A stretch of 64,000 nt of DNA, taken from contig CATONX010000001.1 in NCBI GenBank assembly GCA_951801675.1, positions 124,001 through 188,000 on the forward strand, read 5' to 3'. The DNA is from an uncultured Eubacteriales bacterium. Its GTDB lineage: Bacteria > Bacillota > Clostridia > Oscillospirales > Acutalibacteraceae. The stretch's first letter is position 1, and every line of letters starts with the position of its first letter. Both the position numbers and the translations under genes were made by a program. This document shows positions 9,067 to 17,432 of this stretch, piece by piece. A model generated the notes under the pieces. That model was not told the origin of the DNA. It saw nothing but the letters and a program-made list of their open reading frames with translations, and ran no database searches.

Positions 9067-9077
9067 AGGAGACCGAT

Positions 9078-10469
9078 ATGACCGCATTTCTATCCGACCG
9101 GGTGCTGCTGGAGAACGATACGGCGGCAGCCTTGTTTGAGGGGACGGCGAAGGCCCTCCCCATCTACGATTATCACTGTCACTTAAGCCCCCGGATGATC
9201 TATGAGGACGCCTCCTATGACAACATCGGCCAGCTGTGGCTGGAGGGGGACCATTACAAGTGGCGCCTGATGCGGGCGGAAGGGATCGACGAGGCGCTCA
9301 TTACCGGAGACGCTTCCTGGAAGGATAAGTTTTTCGCCTTTGCCTCGGCCGTGCCGCGGATGGCCGGCAGCCCCATCTACCACTGGGCCCATATGGAGCT
9401 CAAAGCCTGCTTCGGTATCACCACGCCGATCAACAGCCGGACTGCCCCCTCCATCTGGGAGGAAACCTCCCGCAAGATGGCGGACGGCTCCTTTTGCGCC
9501 AGAAAGCTCATCCACCGGTTCGGCGTGGAGGCCATCTGCACCACCGACGATCCGGCCGACACCCTTATCTATCATCAGAAGCTCAAGGATGAGGGCTTTG
9601 ACGTAAAGGTCCGTCCCACCTTCCGCCCGGACGCGGCGGCGTGCGGCGTGCAGCGGGAAGACTTTGCCGAGTACGTAAAAAAGATCGGGGCGGTAAGCGG
9701 CCGGGAGACGGACAGCTTTGACGGCTGGATTTCGGCCCTGCAGCAGCGTATGACCTTCTTTGGGGAAGTGGGCTGTAACATGTCCGACCTGAGCCTGGGG
9801 AAAATCCCTGAGGAGAGCGGCACCTTTGAACAGGCAAGACAGGCGTTTGACTTAGCGATGCAGGGAACCTGCCCCAACGACCGGCAGGCGGACGCCTATC
9901 TCGACTATATGCTGCGGTTTTTCGCCCGGGAGTACCAGAAGCGCGGCTGGGTCATGCAGCTGCACCTGAGCGCCATCCGCAATAACAACAAGCGCCTTTT
10001 CGCCGTCACCGGCCCGGACAGCGGCCTCGACAGCGTGGGCCCGGCGATTTCGGTGGTTTCCCTTAGCCGGCTGCTCAACGCCATTGAGGAGGAAGGCGGC
10101 CTTCCCAAAACCATCGTCTATACCTTAAACCCCACCGCCTACTACGAGATTGCCTCCATGATCGGCAATTTTCAGGGAAAATCCCCCAATCACCTGATGC
10201 TGGGCGCGGCCTGGTGGTTCTGCGACCATCTCGACGGCATCAAGGAGCAGCTGCGCATCACGGCAAACACCGGCCTATTGGGCCGTTTTACCGGCATGCT
10301 TACCGACAGCCGTTCCTTTACCTCCTACGCGCGGCACGAGTATTTCCGGCGGATTCTCTGCTCGGTGGTGGGCGAATGGGTGGAGCAGGGGCTCTATGAC
10401 CCTCAGGAGGCGCCTAAGCTCATTGAGGACATCTGCATCAACAACGCCCGGGAATATTTTGGGAATTAA
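9078..10469 (+). CDS. uxaC: glucuronate isomerase
   Basis: 463 residues, the usual UxaC length. It interconverts D-glucuronate and D-fructuronate (and D-galacturonate and D-tagaturonate), the entry step of the hexuronate pathway. The metal-binding start YDYHCHLSP lies at about residues 30-38, and the C-terminal part has the AWWFCDH segment of the amidohydrolase-type barrel. GGAG lies just before the ATG, 11 bases after the oxidoreductase stop. The following genes supply the next two steps. Confidence 0.95.
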   Translation: MTAFLSDRVLLENDTAAALFEGTAKALPIYDYHCHLSPRMIYEDASYDNIGQLWLEGDHYKWRLMRAEGIDEALITGDASWKDKFFAFASAVPRMAGSPIYHWAHMELKACFGITTPINSRTAPSIWEETSRKMADGSFCARKLIHRFGVEAICTTDDPADTLIYHQKLKDEGFDVKVRPTFRPDAAACGVQREDFAEYVKKIGAVSGRETDSFDGWISALQQRMTFFGEVGCNMSDLSLGKIPEESGTFEQARQAFDLAMQGTCPNDRQADAYLDYMLRFFAREYQKRGWVMQLHLSAIRNNNKRLFAVTGPDSGLDSVGPAISVVSLSRLLNAIEEEGGLPKTIVYTLNPTAYYEIASMIGNFQGKSPNHLMLGAAWWFCDHLDGIKEQLRITANTGLLGRFTGMLTDSRSFTSYARHEYFRRILCSVVGEWVEQGLYDPQEAPKLIEDICINNAREYFGN

Positions 10470-10505
10470 TTCCATATTGGAATCAAACAGAGGAGGAACT
10501 CCGTT

Positions 10506-11549
10506 TTGAAAATGACCTTTCGGTGGTACGGGCCGGACGATCCGGTGACCCTGGACCACATCCGTCAGATCCCCGGCATGACCGGCGTCGTCACGGCGGT
10601 GTACACCGTCCCGGTGGGCGAAGTCTGGCCCCAGGAGGACATTGATGCGCTCAAGCGGCAGGCTGAGGGAAAGGGCCTTGCGTTTGAGGTTATCGAGAGC
10701 GTGCCGGTTCATGAGGACATTAAGCTGGGCGCGCCCGGCTGCGAGAAATACATCGAGAACTACTGCGAAAACGTCCGCCGCCTGGGCAAGGCGGGGATCA
10801 AGTGTATTTGCTACAACTTTATGCCGGTGTTTGACTGGACACGCAGCGAGCTGAAAAAACAGCTGCCCGACGGTTCAAACGCCTTGGCCTACGACGACGA
10901 GACCGTTCTTTCCATTGACCCGGTCAAGAGTGAACTAAGCCTGCCCGGATGGGACGAAAGCTACACCAAGGACGAGCTGAGAAAGCTCATGGAGCGGTAT
11001 TCGAAGGTGAGCCCGGAGGATTTGTGGCAAAATCTGGGCCGGTTTTTGGACGCGGTCATCCCGGTGTGCGAGGAAGTGGGCGTGAACATGGCCATCCATC
11101 CCGACGACCCGCCCTGGCCCATCTTCGGCCTGCCCCGCATTATCACCGGGGCGGACAGCTACCAGCGGCTTTTTGCCCTCAACCAAAGCAAGCGCAACGG
11201 CGTTACCCTGTGCTTCGGCTCGCTGGCCGCAGACCCGAACAACGACCTGGAAGAAATCATCCGCCGGTTTGGCCCCGAGCACCGCTTCCATTTCGTTCAC
11301 GCCCGCAACATCAAGAACACCGGCGGGCGTTCCTTTGAGGAGGCGGCACATCCCTCCGCCTGCGGGTCTCTGGACATGGCGGCGTTGCTGACCGCCCTGT
11401 ATGAGACCGGCTTCGACGGATATATGCGCCCCGACCACGGGCGGATGATCTGGGGCGAGGAAGGGCGGCCGGGCTACGGCCTTTACGACCGGGCGCTGGG
11501 CGCTTGCTATCTGACCGGCCTGTGGGAAGCCATCAGCAAGCGCAAATAA
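10506..11549 (+). CDS. uxuA: D-mannonate dehydratase
   Basis: 347 residues. It dehydrates D-mannonate to 2-keto-3-deoxygluconate. The N-terminus MKMTFRWYG is the standard start of the family and requires the TTG at 10506, nine bases after AGGAGG; the ATG at 10512 is too distant from that site. The active-site segment HPDDPPWPIFGLPR is at about residues 198-211, and FVHARN follows at about 262. Neither KDG kinase nor KDPG aldolase is in the window, so the pathway is completed elsewhere. Confidence 0.95.
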   Translation: MKMTFRWYGPDDPVTLDHIRQIPGMTGVVTAVYTVPVGEVWPQEDIDALKRQAEGKGLAFEVIESVPVHEDIKLGAPGCEKYIENYCENVRRLGKAGIKCICYNFMPVFDWTRSELKKQLPDGSNALAYDDETVLSIDPVKSELSLPGWDESYTKDELRKLMERYSKVSPEDLWQNLGRFLDAVIPVCEEVGVNMAIHPDDPPWPIFGLPRIITGADSYQRLFALNQSKRNGVTLCFGSLAADPNNDLEEIIRRFGPEHRFHFVHARNIKNTGGRSFEEAAHPSACGSLDMAALLTALYETGFDGYMRPDHGRMIWGEEGRPGYGLYDRALGACYLTGLWEAISKRK

Positions 11550-11584
11550 CCACGGGACTTTTAAGAAAAAGAGGAGCAATTGAT

Positions 11585-12430
11585 ATGGCAAAGCTTCCGT
11601 TTGACATTGATTTAAAAGGCAAGGTGGCGGTTGTCACTGGTGGGGGCGGAGTTCTTTGCTCCGCGTTTGCCAAGACCGTGGCCCAGTGCGGCGCGAAGGT
11701 AGCGGTTTTGGACCTGAATCAGGACGCGGCCCAGAAGGTGGCGGACGAGATTGCTGCCGAGGGCGGCGAGGCCATTGCGGTAGCGGCCGACTGCCTGAGT
11801 GTGGAAAGCCTCCAGAAGGCGGCCGGGGAAGTGGAGAAGCGCCTGGGCACCCCGGACATCCTTATTAACGGCGCGGGCGGCAACCATCCCCGCGGCACCA
11901 CCGACGACGAGCAGCTCGATCCGGCCGCCATCGGCCAGGTAAAGACCTTTTTTGACTTAGACCCTTCCGGCGTGCAGTTCGTTTTGAATCTCAACTACAT
12001 GGCCACCCTGCTGACCACCCAGGCCTTTGCGAAAAACATGGCAGGCCGTGGCGGCAACATCATCAACATTTCTTCCATGAACGCCTTCCGCCCGCTGACC
12101 AAAATTCCCGCCTATTCCGGCGCAAAGGCGGCGGTGTCCAACCTGACCCAGTGGATGGCGGTCTATTTTGCCAAGGCGGGAGTGCGTGTCAATGCCATCG
12201 CCCCGGGCTTCTTTGTCACCAATCAGAACCGGGCTTTGCTGTTTGACGAAAGCGGCAAGCCCACCGCCCGCACCGACAAGATTCTCCGGGCCACCCCCAT
12301 GGGCCGCTTCGGGGAAGCGGAAGAACTGACCGGCACGCTGCTGTGGCTTTTGTGTGACGCGGCCTCCGGTTTCGTCACCGGCACGGTCATCCCGGTGGAC
12401 GGCGGGTTCTCCGCTTATTCGGGCGTGTAA
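11585..12430 (+). CDS. SDR-family D-mannonate oxidoreductase (fructuronate reductase)
   Basis: 281 residues, short-chain dehydrogenase. The NAD(P) site is VVTGGGG (about 17-23) and the catalytic residues are the Ser of NISSMN and the YSGAK motif. The stretch PRGTTDD around residue 103 and the family context fit the SDR-type enzyme that reduces D-fructuronate to D-mannonate, between UxaC and UxuA; this is inferred from position. GAGGAG lies nine bases upstream of the ATG at 11585. The open frame extends to 11504, but the extra residues overlap uxuA and have no family counterpart. Confidence 0.87.
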   Translation: MAKLPFDIDLKGKVAVVTGGGGVLCSAFAKTVAQCGAKVAVLDLNQDAAQKVADEIAAEGGEAIAVAADCLSVESLQKAAGEVEKRLGTPDILINGAGGNHPRGTTDDEQLDPAAIGQVKTFFDLDPSGVQFVLNLNYMATLLTTQAFAKNMAGRGGNIINISSMNAFRPLTKIPAYSGAKAAVSNLTQWMAVYFAKAGVRVNAIAPGFFVTNQNRALLFDESGKPTARTDKILRATPMGRFGEAEELTGTLLWLLCDAASGFVTGTVIPVDGGFSAYSGV

Positions 12431-12469
12431 GCAAACAACGATCCCTATCACGGAAAGGATGGAGCAACC

Positions 12470-13258
12470 ATGCGATTTGGCCTTTGCTTTGGCGACTTTG
12501 AACATGCCGCCGAAAAACTCCCTCTCGCGAAAACCCGGCTCGGCTACGATTATGTGGAAGTGGCGCTGTGCAAGCTGGCGGACATGAACGACGCCCAGCT
12601 TAAGGAGTTCGGCGCCGCCTGTGAGGCCGCAGGCCTCAAAACCGAGGCAACCAATATTTTCTTCTCCGGTTCGGCGCCGCTGACCGGCCCGAATGTGGAC
12701 GTAAAAAGCCTGCTCGACTATACTGACAAGGCCCTCTATAAGGCGGCGTCCCTGGGAGTCAAAACCTCCGTGCTGGGTTCGGGCGCGGCCCGCAAGGTGC
12801 CTGAAGGCTACTCCAAAGAAGAAGGCTTCCAGCAGATGGCGGACATTACCTATAAACTGGGTGAGGCGGCAAAGCCCTACGGGATTACCGTGGTCATCGA
12901 GCCCCTCAACCACAACGAAACGAACATCGTCAATTCCGGCGCCGAGGGCCTCGCGCTCATGCGCCAGGTGAACCATCCCAACGTGGGAATTCTGCTCGAC
13001 TACTACCATATGTGCGTAGATCATGAGGACGTGTCCATCGTGGCCGAGGCGGCCAAATCCGGAAAGCTGGCCCACGCCCACATCTCCGCCCCGAGCCGGT
13101 ATTTCCCCCGGGGCAAGGAATTGGAGGAGTGCATGCCCTTCTTTGCGGCCCTGAAAGCCGCCGGGTACGACGGGCGGATGTCCTCCGAGTGCATCGGCGA
13201 TCCGTTCGATGACGATTGGGACAGCAAAATAATCCGGGAGGCTCTGGCAAGAGCTTGA
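12470..13258 (+). CDS. sugar phosphate isomerase/epimerase-like TIM barrel (third copy)
   Basis: 262 residues, closest in appearance to the ketose 3-epimerase branch of the xylose-isomerase-like superfamily: metal-site motifs are VVIEPLNHNETN (about 140), LLDYYHMCVDHED (about 174) and HAHIS (about 201), with a C-terminal SSEC. It is the last gene of the operon and ends 75 bases before a strong terminator. Why the operon has three such barrels is not clear; hexuronate catabolism as usually known needs none. Confidence 0.85.
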   Translation: MRFGLCFGDFEHAAEKLPLAKTRLGYDYVEVALCKLADMNDAQLKEFGAACEAAGLKTEATNIFFSGSAPLTGPNVDVKSLLDYTDKALYKAASLGVKTSVLGSGAARKVPEGYSKEEGFQQMADITYKLGEAAKPYGITVVIEPLNHNETNIVNSGAEGLALMRQVNHPNVGILLDYYHMCVDHEDVSIVAEAAKSGKLAHAHISAPSRYFPRGKELEECMPFFAALKAAGYDGRMSSECIGDPFDDDWDSKIIREALARA

Positions 13259-13334
13259 CAAGCTCCTTTTCTTCCTTCACAATAAACAAATGACGTGTTC
13301 GTTTGCGCTGGCAAAATGGAAAGCAAACGGACGT

Positions 13335-13380
13335 AAATCCCGCGGCGGTAGGATTTCGTCGCGGGATTTTTCTATTTTTT
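13335..13380 (+). terminator. intrinsic terminator of the uronate operon
   Basis: AAATCCCGCG paired with CGCGGGATTT (10 bp) and then T-rich tracts. It ends the seven-gene operon that starts at 6239. Confidence 0.9.
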
Positions 13381-13501
13381 ATAAACGAACGCAAAAAACG
13401 GCATACAATAGAAGAAGCGCCGCGAAAAGCTTCCATTTTGTGCGGCAGTTTACCCTGACAGCCTGCATTAGGCTCAAAGGGACCACGAAGGAGGGAATGA
13501 C

Positions 13502-14482
13502 GTGCAAAAACCAGAGGAATTCTCCTGCCCATGCCGGAGGAAACGCTGTCCTAGGTATGGACGGTGTGAGGAATGCCGCTCCCACCACGCACAGTCGGGC
13601 AGGCCGGTGGCCTGCGAACCACGCAGCAAAAGAAAGGGGCGTTCACAAATGAACTCCATTGGAAATATGAGACTTGAGCAAAAGGACAAAGTGGGATTTC
13701 TGACCTTTCCGGCTCTTTCGGAGGAACCAGGGTTCCGCCACGCTTTTTCCACTCGGTTAGGCGGCGTGAGCGAAGGAGAATTCGCCGCTTTGAACCTGAG
13801 CTTCGGCCGGGGAGACCCGGACGAGACCGTGCGGGAAAACTACCGGCGCATTTCTCTGTCTGCCGGATTTGACCCGCAAAGTTTGGTTTTTTCCGCTCAG
13901 GATCATCATACGGTGATCCGCCGGGTAACGCAGGAGGATCGTGGAAAGGGCATCTGGCGGGAAAAGGACTACCAGAGTGTGGACGGGCTGATTACCGACG
14001 TGCCGGGACTTACCCTGGTCACCCATTATGCCGACTGCGTCCCCCTGTTCTTTCTCGACCCGGTGCACAAGGCTATTGGTTTAACCCATGCGGGCTGGCG
14101 GGGAACGGTCTCGTCCATCGGCCCCATTACCGTGCAGCGGATGCGGGAGGAGTTCGGCACCGACCCTAGAGACCTCAAGGCGGCTGTGGGCCCTTCCATC
14201 GGGAAATGCTGCTATGAGGTGGATGACGCGGTGGCCGACCGGGTGCGGGCGCTTGCGGGGATAAAACACGAACAGGTGCTTTTCCCCAAGGAAAACGGCC
14301 GCTATCAGCTGGATTTGTGGGAACTAAACCGCCAGCTGCTCGTTGGCGCCGGGATTCCGCAAACGCAGATCACGGTCGGAGAGGTCTGCACCTGCTGCCA
14401 CAGCGACCTGCTCTTTTCCCACCGGGCTACCGGCGGACGGCGGGGCGGTCTGGCGGCGTTTCTGGAGATCCTGCCGGAATAA
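13502..14482 (+). CDS. Cys-rich domain fused to YfiH/laccase-domain protein
   Basis: Read from the GTG at 13502, which has AGGAGGG six bases upstream, this is a 326-residue protein. Residues 1-49 are a small Cys/His-rich module with C9, C11, C16, C22, C25, H28/H29 and C38, probably zinc-binding, of a kind I know as separate short clostridial proteins. Residues 50-326 are a YfiH/LACC1-type domain (purine nucleoside phosphorylase/adenosine deaminase family) with THYADCVPLFF and THAGWRGT supplying the His-Cys-His zinc site. An internal ATG at 13649 with AAAGGGG nine bases before it could make the 277-residue domain alone. There is no stop between the two parts. Confidence 0.82.
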   Translation: MQKPEEFSCPCRRKRCPRYGRCEECRSHHAQSGRPVACEPRSKRKGRSQMNSIGNMRLEQKDKVGFLTFPALSEEPGFRHAFSTRLGGVSEGEFAALNLSFGRGDPDETVRENYRRISLSAGFDPQSLVFSAQDHHTVIRRVTQEDRGKGIWREKDYQSVDGLITDVPGLTLVTHYADCVPLFFLDPVHKAIGLTHAGWRGTVSSIGPITVQRMREEFGTDPRDLKAAVGPSIGKCCYEVDDAVADRVRALAGIKHEQVLFPKENGRYQLDLWELNRQLLVGAGIPQTQITVGEVCTCCHSDLLFSHRATGGRRGGLAAFLEILPE

Positions 14483-14607
14483 GGGGGAAGATGGTCAGCG
14501 CAAAAAGCGTTTGTCCTATCTTTGGAGCCGAATGGGGCGGAGAAATCGCAAACGCAGGCCGTTTCACTATGCAGAGGGAAGAGACGGCTGGAACATGGAG
14601 GGGAAGT

Positions 14608-15495
14608 ATGCAAAGCAAGAAGAGCGCGGCGATGCTGGGGCTTTTGCGCAGCGTAAAGCCGGTAATCTGCAATCTCAACCTGGACCTCAAACGGGCCGGG
14701 TCGGATTTTTTAGGAAAGCTCAAAAAGATGCCGGCCGACCTGCGGGTGACGCCGGCGCCCGGTCCCCGGCCGGCGGAATGGATCATTCCGGCAAAGGAAA
14801 AGGGGGACCGGGTGATTCTCTACTCCCACGGGGGCGCCTACGAAGGCGGGTCGCTTGTGTCCAGCCGGGCGCTGGCGTCGGTTCTTGCCCAGGATACGGG
14901 GCGGCGTGTCCTTTCCTACGACTACCGCCTGGCGCCCGAGCATCCGTTCCCTGCCGCTTTGGATGACGCGCTGGCCGTTTTCCGGCACCTGTGCAGGGAA
15001 GGAATCGAACCGGGACAGATTGTTCTTGCAGGAGACTCGGCGGGCGGCGGCCTTTCGCTGGCGCTGGCGCTGCGCCTCAAAGACATGGGCGAGCCGCTGC
15101 CGGGCGCAATCGTCTGCCTTTCCCCCTGGACTGATCTGACCGGATCGGTTTCCTCCCACCGCACCCGTGCCCAGGACGACCCCATCATCGAAAGCGAGGG
15201 GCTGCATCTGTCCGCCCTGCGGTATGCGGCGGGAACACCGCTTGACACCCCTTACCTGTCGCCGGTGTACGGGAATTTAACCGGGTTTCCTCCGGTTCTC
15301 ATCCAGGTAGGCACCAATGAGGTGCTGCTGGGAGACTCGCTGCTTTTGAAGAAACGCCTCACGGAATGCGGCGTGCCGGTAACCCTGTCGGTGTTCGAAG
15401 GCATGTGGCATGTGTTTCACGTGTTCGACCTGCCGGAGACCAACGAGGCGACAGAGCAAATCAAAGGGTTCCTCGATGATTTACTCGCAGTATAA
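14608..15495 (+). CDS. HSL-type alpha/beta hydrolase (esterase)
   Basis: 295 residues of the hormone-sensitive-lipase family. The oxyanion-hole motif HGGAY is at about 75-79, the nucleophile motif GDSAGG at about 145, and the conserved YRLAPEHPFPAA between them. The catalytic His lies in MWHVFHVF near the end. There is no signal peptide, so it acts on cytoplasmic acyl or acetyl esters of unknown identity. The ATG at 14608 follows GGAGGGG. The gene lies 125 bases after the YfiH-type gene and may share its transcript. Confidence 0.88.
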   Translation: MQSKKSAAMLGLLRSVKPVICNLNLDLKRAGSDFLGKLKKMPADLRVTPAPGPRPAEWIIPAKEKGDRVILYSHGGAYEGGSLVSSRALASVLAQDTGRRVLSYDYRLAPEHPFPAALDDALAVFRHLCREGIEPGQIVLAGDSAGGGLSLALALRLKDMGEPLPGAIVCLSPWTDLTGSVSSHRTRAQDDPIIESEGLHLSALRYAAGTPLDTPYLSPVYGNLTGFPPVLIQVGTNEVLLGDSLLLKKRLTECGVPVTLSVFEGMWHVFHVFDLPETNEATEQIKGFLDDLLAV

Positions 15496-15529
15496 ATTGT
15501 ATACAAACATTAAAGTTTAGCATAACATA

Positions 15530-15558
15530 TTGACAGGATTCCAACCCATTTTTATAAT
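15530..15558 (+). promoter_or_regulatory. consensus sigma-A promoter of a putative small RNA
   Basis: TTGACA (15530-15535), 17 bases, TATAAT (15553-15558): a perfect match. The nearest downstream stop signal is the terminator at 15714-15750, well before purB. Confidence 0.85.
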
Positions 15559-15564
15559 TAGGAA

Positions 15565-15750
15565 TAACAAGGATTCCTCTTGTTACATTCTTCTTTTTGC
15601 TTACATCTTTACCCTTTTCTCCCTGTCTCCGCTCCCGCCATCTCGCTTCCTAACTGATTCAATCTCTTCTCTACTGTTTCACGCGGGAGCTGGAGACCAT
15701 GGGCAAGACCGGCAGGCTGCACGTCTTTTCAAAGACGCGCGGCTTTTTTC
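15565..15750 (+). ncRNA. putative free-standing small RNA, pyrimidine-rich
   Basis: A roughly 185-base unit between a perfect promoter and an intrinsic terminator (stem CGTCTTT/AAAGACG extended by imperfect pairs, loop TC, six T). It begins with the hairpin TAACAAG/CTTGTTA. A larger stem pairs GTCTCC and CTCCCGC (about 15625-15640) with GCGGGAG and GGAGAC (about 15682-15698) and closes a C/U-rich loop of about 44 bases. Unpaired tracts such as TTCCTCTTG, TCTCCCT and CTTCCTAAC resemble anti-Shine-Dalgarno sequence. No convincing open reading frame is present. The length would suit 6S RNA, but I see no end-to-end closing stem. Confidence 0.6.
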
Positions 15751-15767
15751 ATTTCGTAAGCAAATTC

Positions 15768-15796
15768 TTTACAAATTCGCCCGGATGTATTACTAT
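15768..15796 (+). promoter_or_regulatory. promoter of the purB operon
   Basis: TTTACA (15768-15773), 17 bases, TACTAT (15791-15796). It lies after the small-RNA terminator and about 95 bases before the purB start, so purB does not depend on the promoter at 15530. Confidence 0.65.
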
Positions 15797-15890
15797 TAAA
15801 CTAAAGTAAACTGGAGAAAATCTGCGCGAACGGGCGTATGTCCCTTCGCGGCAACGGATTCTTCCCAAATTCGCAAGGAGGCGTCCCATT

Positions 15891-17321
15891 TTGAACGATA
15901 CCTATCAAAGCCCCCTGTCCTCACGGTATGCCAGCCGCGAAATGCTCTACCTGTTTTCACCGGACAAAAAGTTTCGCACTTGGCGCAGGCTGTGGATTGC
16001 CCTGGCCCAGGCGGAGCATGAGCTTGGCCTGCCGGTGACCGAAGAGCAGATTGAGGAAATGAAGCAGCACGCTGACGACATCAACTACGACGTGGCCGAA
16101 AAGCGGGAGCGGGAATGCCGTCACGACGTGATGGCCCATGTTTACGCGTACGGCCAGCAGTGCCCCAAGGCCCGCCCCATCATTCATCTGGGCGCCACCT
16201 CCTGCTATGTGGGCGACAATACCGATCTGATTCTGATGCACGAGGGACTGACCCTCATCCGCGACAAGCTGGTGACGCTGATCGGGCATCTGGCCAAGTT
16301 TGCCGACGAGCAAAAAGGCCAGCCCACCCTGGCTTTTACCCATTTCCAGCCCGCCCAGCCGACCACGGTGGGAAAGCGGGCGGCGCTGTGGCTTAACGAC
16401 ATTCTGCTGGACTTGGAGGACGTGGAGCATCAGCTTTCCAAGGCAAAGCTTTTGGGCTCCAAGGGAACCACCGGCACCCAGGCAAGCTTTCTGGAGCTGT
16501 TTGAGGGGGACCAGGAGAAGGTGCGCACCCTCGATGGCCTGATTGCGGAGATTATGGGGTATCCGGGCGTGTTCCCGGTTTCCGGGCAGACCTATTCGAG
16601 AAAGGTGGACAGCCAGTATTTGAACGTGCTGTCCGGCATCGCCCAGTCGGCGGCCAAGTTCTCGAACGACATCCGGCTTCTGCAGCATCTCAAGGAGATC
16701 GAGGAGCCTTTTGAAAAGCAGCAGATCGGTTCCTCCGCCATGGCCTATAAGCGCAACCCCATGCGCACCGAGCGCATCGCGTCTCTGGCGCGCTACGTGA
16801 TCGCCGACGCGGTCAACCCCGCCCTCACCGCTTCCACCCAATGGTTCGAGCGGACGCTGGATGACTCGGCCAACAAGCGCATCAGCGTGCCGGAGGCTTT
16901 CTTGGCGGTGGACGCGATTTTGAGTCTGTACATCAACGTGGTGGACGGCTTAGTAGTGTACCCCAAGGTCATCGAGCAGCGGCTTTTGAAAGAGCTGCCC
17001 TTTATGGCCACGGAAAACATTATGATGGACGCGGTCAAGCGGGGCGGCGACCGCCAGGAGCTGCACGAGCGCATCCGGGTTCACTCCATGGAGGCGGGGC
17101 GCGTCATCAAGCAGGAGGGCGGCGAGAACGATCTGCTCGAGCGGATTGCAAAGGACCCGGCCTTCGGCGTGACCTTGGAAGAACTCAAAGCTCTCATCCG
17201 GCCGGAAAATTATGTGGGCCGGGCTCCCCAGCAGGTAACGGAATTTTTGGAGCATGACGTCAAGGAAGTCCTGGACCGGTATCAAGGCATCGGTCAGGTG
17301 AATGTAGAAATCAAGGTCTAA
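15891..17321 (+). CDS. purB: adenylosuccinate lyase
   Basis: 476 residues, fumarase/aspartase superfamily. It cleaves adenylosuccinate to AMP and SAICAR to AICAR in purine synthesis. The signature region reads GSSAMAYKRNP (about 281-291), and His in TQASFLELFEG and AQPTTVG belong to the active site. The best start is the TTG at 15891, nine bases after GGAGG, giving MNDTYQSP; no in-frame ATG competes nearby. purA follows 111 bases later, which couples two steps of AMP synthesis. Confidence 0.95.
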   Translation: MNDTYQSPLSSRYASREMLYLFSPDKKFRTWRRLWIALAQAEHELGLPVTEEQIEEMKQHADDINYDVAEKRERECRHDVMAHVYAYGQQCPKARPIIHLGATSCYVGDNTDLILMHEGLTLIRDKLVTLIGHLAKFADEQKGQPTLAFTHFQPAQPTTVGKRAALWLNDILLDLEDVEHQLSKAKLLGSKGTTGTQASFLELFEGDQEKVRTLDGLIAEIMGYPGVFPVSGQTYSRKVDSQYLNVLSGIAQSAAKFSNDIRLLQHLKEIEEPFEKQQIGSSAMAYKRNPMRTERIASLARYVIADAVNPALTASTQWFERTLDDSANKRISVPEAFLAVDAILSLYINVVDGLVVYPKVIEQRLLKELPFMATENIMMDAVKRGGDRQELHERIRVHSMEAGRVIKQEGGENDLLERIAKDPAFGVTLEELKALIRPENYVGRAPQQVTEFLEHDVKEVLDRYQGIGQVNVEIKV

Positions 17322-17432
17322 GGGAAAAGGAACGTTTCGCGGCAAGGAAGCGGCGAAACGAAAACCCGGCCGAACGTACGCCGCAGGGGGAAAACCTCCC
17401 TGCGGCCAACCGATTGTTAGGAGTGATACCAC

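Noticed and set aside
6239..13258. complete C-glycoside-cleaving system of the Dgp type
   Set aside because: The small DgpB-like subunit is absent, so only a looser relationship is proposed.
13498..13652. 51-codon open frame from the ATG at 13498
   Set aside because: The ATG is only two bases from AGGAGGG, whereas the GTG at 13502 is well placed and its frame encodes the Cys-rich domain.
15565..15750. 6S RNA
   Set aside because: Length fits, but 5' and 3' ends do not form a long closing stem and the open-promoter-like bulge is not evident.
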